From Rhynchonema sp. JSB1_4 (taxonomy: Eukaryota > Nematoda > Chromadorea > Monhysterida > Xyalidae), in the NCBI GenBank assembly GCA_030248065.1, contig JASAMV010003555.1, positions 1 through 64,000 on the forward strand: a stretch of DNA of 64,000 nt. The letters are read 5' to 3'. Below are positions 61,719-64,000 of this stretch, piece by piece (position 1 is the stretch's first letter; every line of letters starts with the position of its first letter). The notes under the pieces are model-generated. The model ran no database searches. It was not told the origin of the DNA and saw only the letters and a list, made by a program, of their open reading frames with translations. A program made the position numbers and the translations under genes.

Positions 61719-64000
61719 TACAAGGTACATATACTTTGACAAAACGTATGCTTTATTGTTGCAATGAAAAACATGCATAATGCAAGCATACCGAATGTGA
61801 GCATATGGGTTTTTGATGGTGTTTTCGAATGACGTTTTTGGAAAAAAATGTTTTTCCTTTTCAAGTTCACCATCACTACTACGAAAATGGCACTATCAAG
61901 AGTTGCCCCGACGTTTATCACAGAATATATACGCGATAAACAACCATTATCTGGAACAATAAAACTTCAGTGGCAATAAAAATTTAGAAAAGTCGGTCGC
62001 GTTCACATTGACATATTCTGAGCTACATTACAGACTGCGCACTGTTTAGCAGTTAATCCTACGTTCAGGAAAAGCTCGTGTTGTACATACATTATCCTTC
62101 CACTGCACAAGCTAAATGAGGAAAAAGCAACCCCGAAGCACTTTTATAACCACCGGTAGATAGGAGTAATTTATCAGAAATCGACCATGCACTTCCAGCC
62201 TTATTTGATGTGCTTCCCTCTTTATGAGTTTCCAAAGTAGCTCTTATATTGTAACTCTTTGAAATCTACCGCGGTCAATCGCAGATATTAGGGCTTAGTT
62301 CGTTGGAGAAGTTTAGTGCAGTTGCAGCAGCGGATCCAGCTTCTGCCAAGGAGAGGGCCAGATCCCAAAAGTCAGGTTAGTGCCACGTTTGGTTTTTCAA
62401 AAATCGTTTTTCATCCAAGTGCTTGTCTGTTATAATTGGGCTATTTTAAGCTAAATACCATACCAGTGCTGAGCATAGCGCGCGAAATTTTCTGAGTTTT
62501 TGCACGCGCGACGGCCGTTCTTTTTCCTTGTTTTCTCCGAAATGGTAGCCCCTCTTCAGGGGCCACTTTGACCGAAAGGGGGCCTAGGCCCCTGTGGCCC
62601 CCTGGATCCGCTGGTGGCGTTCATGAACTTGCCTCGATTTACCATATACCAAAAGTTCCAAAAAACCGTTTCCACGAAACCTCTCTATAACTGAAGAAGA
62701 TTGGTTATTGTGAAGGGTTAAAAACCAGTGGAATGTGGTTGTGTCCCCCTCCCTTTGCGCAGGTTCATTTCGGAGCATCTCAAAGTCGGACCGAATGACA
62801 AATCATAGTGTTCCTCAAAGACTAATCAAGTTCGACGAAACAGTACGACTTTTGCCCTTTGTTGACCTCATGTATGGGAAACAAAATAACAAGAAAACAA
62901 ACTGAAAAACTTCTTCTTTTTTTCCGAACAGCACCAACCGCTCGCTCTTGGGGTTCAAAGTATGGCGGAATGGGGGTCAGAGAGGACAACAAGTGCCAAA
63001 ACATATAAAGTGTGTTTTGTTAAAGAGCAGACACATGCTATGTACGTATCCAGTTGGTATTTTCAAGAGACGACAATGTCAAGGGTGCAAACAGCGGAAA
63101 GGCCATGGTGGCCCGTGACCGGAATCGTTTTCGCGTGCTCTTGACATCTAAACAAAAATACAAACCAGTGGAAATTTACCACGCTTCATTTATGGGTGCA
63201 TCGTTAATCACTGGCAATGTAGCGTAATGTTTTGTGGCCGTACCGAACAGTCCGCCAGTCTGAGTCAAACGTTGAAAGCTATACATACATTTTGCGTGAC
63301 AATTGCCCTGTGCTGTTCGTTTCGGTTATATCTAGCCGCATTTTAAAGTATGTATGTGATGTTTAGAAGAGAAAACCACTTTCTTCAAAAGAGGACAGTT
63401 TAGTTAAAGTCAAAGGTTCTTTTTCGACTTGTGGTTGCGCTGTGCATCCAACCTCAGCCACCCCGGTTTAGAGCATGGGAATTGCCGGTTGTTCGAAGAT
63501 GGGCATTTCCTTGCTCTCTGCAGCTGTTTTGCTTCAAAGCTGCAAGCGCGGCGCGTGACTTCTTTTGTTTTTCCTTCATGTGCCATTTTCGTGCGGAAAG
63601 AAAGCACGGTTCTGGGGGGACATTGTAACCCTCTGGTTGGGCATACAGTATGTGACCAACGGAGTGATGTCAACTCACAAGCTCAAGCACATTCAAATGC
63701 TTGATACGATAATGAGACTTGTCTGGTTGAAATCGACGCAAACGCAGTAAGTTTTGGCGTGCCTGGAAACTTGTGGTCCGAACCCACAAGACCCATTGAC
63801 GAAATCTCGGTTATTGTGCTGTGAGATGCAACAGCAATTTCGGGCGCCATTGGGAAAAAGGTGATAGCTGCATCAGTGCTGTTTCTGCTGTGTGCTATTG
63901 CTCGTTTGACACAAAACGAAACCGACTTCCAAGTTCTGGGAGTCACTTTGCATTCAGGAGCTCAAAATGAGCCAATTTGTTGTGAGATTCATTGTGCGTC
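61719..64000. other. No gene supported
   Basis: A possible inverted pair, CAGCGGATCCAG at 62329-62340 and CTGGATCCGCTGG near 62602-62614, may bound a small repeat with a C/G-rich right end. Open frames near 63430-63750 on both strands have no recognisable domain. Confidence 0.4.

Overview
The window is animal nuclear DNA. Genes are split into short exons with GT-AG introns, many acceptors read TTTTCAG or TTTCCAG, and the recognisable families are metazoan: a gustatory receptor, gelsolin, LRP/YWTD, NELL, DSL/Notch-ligand-like, ionotropic glutamate receptor-like and globin. Together with compact introns and nematode-style glutamate-receptor and DSL-like genes, this suggests an ecdysozoan. A tardigrade is my best guess, but the sequence alone does not prove it. 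There are no prokaryotic operons, CRISPR arrays or rRNA genes.

Layout. 1-8.7 kb: no supported gene, three MITE-like inverted-repeat elements. 8.75-11.5 kb: an unrecognised multi-exon gene (+) ending in a membrane anchor. 12.93-13.38 kb: a two-exon secreted precursor (+) that looks like a neuropeptide prohormone with a disulfide-looped RFamide. 13.83-15.74 kb: a three-exon gustatory receptor (-). 18.65-24.31 kb: a 15-exon secreted LRP-like protein (+) with an unusual Cys-rich N-terminus. 27.27-30.68 kb: a shortened NELL-like protein (+). 31.27-35.70 kb, perhaps to 36.70: a four-repeat gelsolin (-) with a probable pair of mutually exclusive exons. 38.1-45.0 and 51.2-53.8 kb: four tandem paralogues of a DSL-like transmembrane protein (+), one decayed. 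45.96-49.97 kb: three ionotropic-receptor-like paralogues (+), the middle one a pseudogene, inserted inside the DSL array. 54.2-59.2 kb: an extended globin (-) whose intron holds a 31-bp satellite. 59.2-64 kb: no supported gene, with a very long poly-C/(CA)n tract.

Most splice models were checked by phase. The LRP (1956 nt), NELL (1722 nt), gustatory receptor (1269 nt) and neuropeptide (333 nt) chains each give an exact multiple of three with conserved junctions. Several other exon ends are unresolved and are marked.

The non-coding DNA is rich in short inverted-repeat elements, many in introns, plus one tiny Helitron-like element. Three short words are strongly over-represented without sitting in longer repeats: TGATGTTTCA (about 23 copies), GGGCATGATAACA (5) and GGTGCACCAGGGCATCGTCA (3). 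The best leads are these dispersed words, the candidate neuropeptide, the DSL/receptor tandem cluster, the gelsolin alternative exons and the LRP fusion protein.
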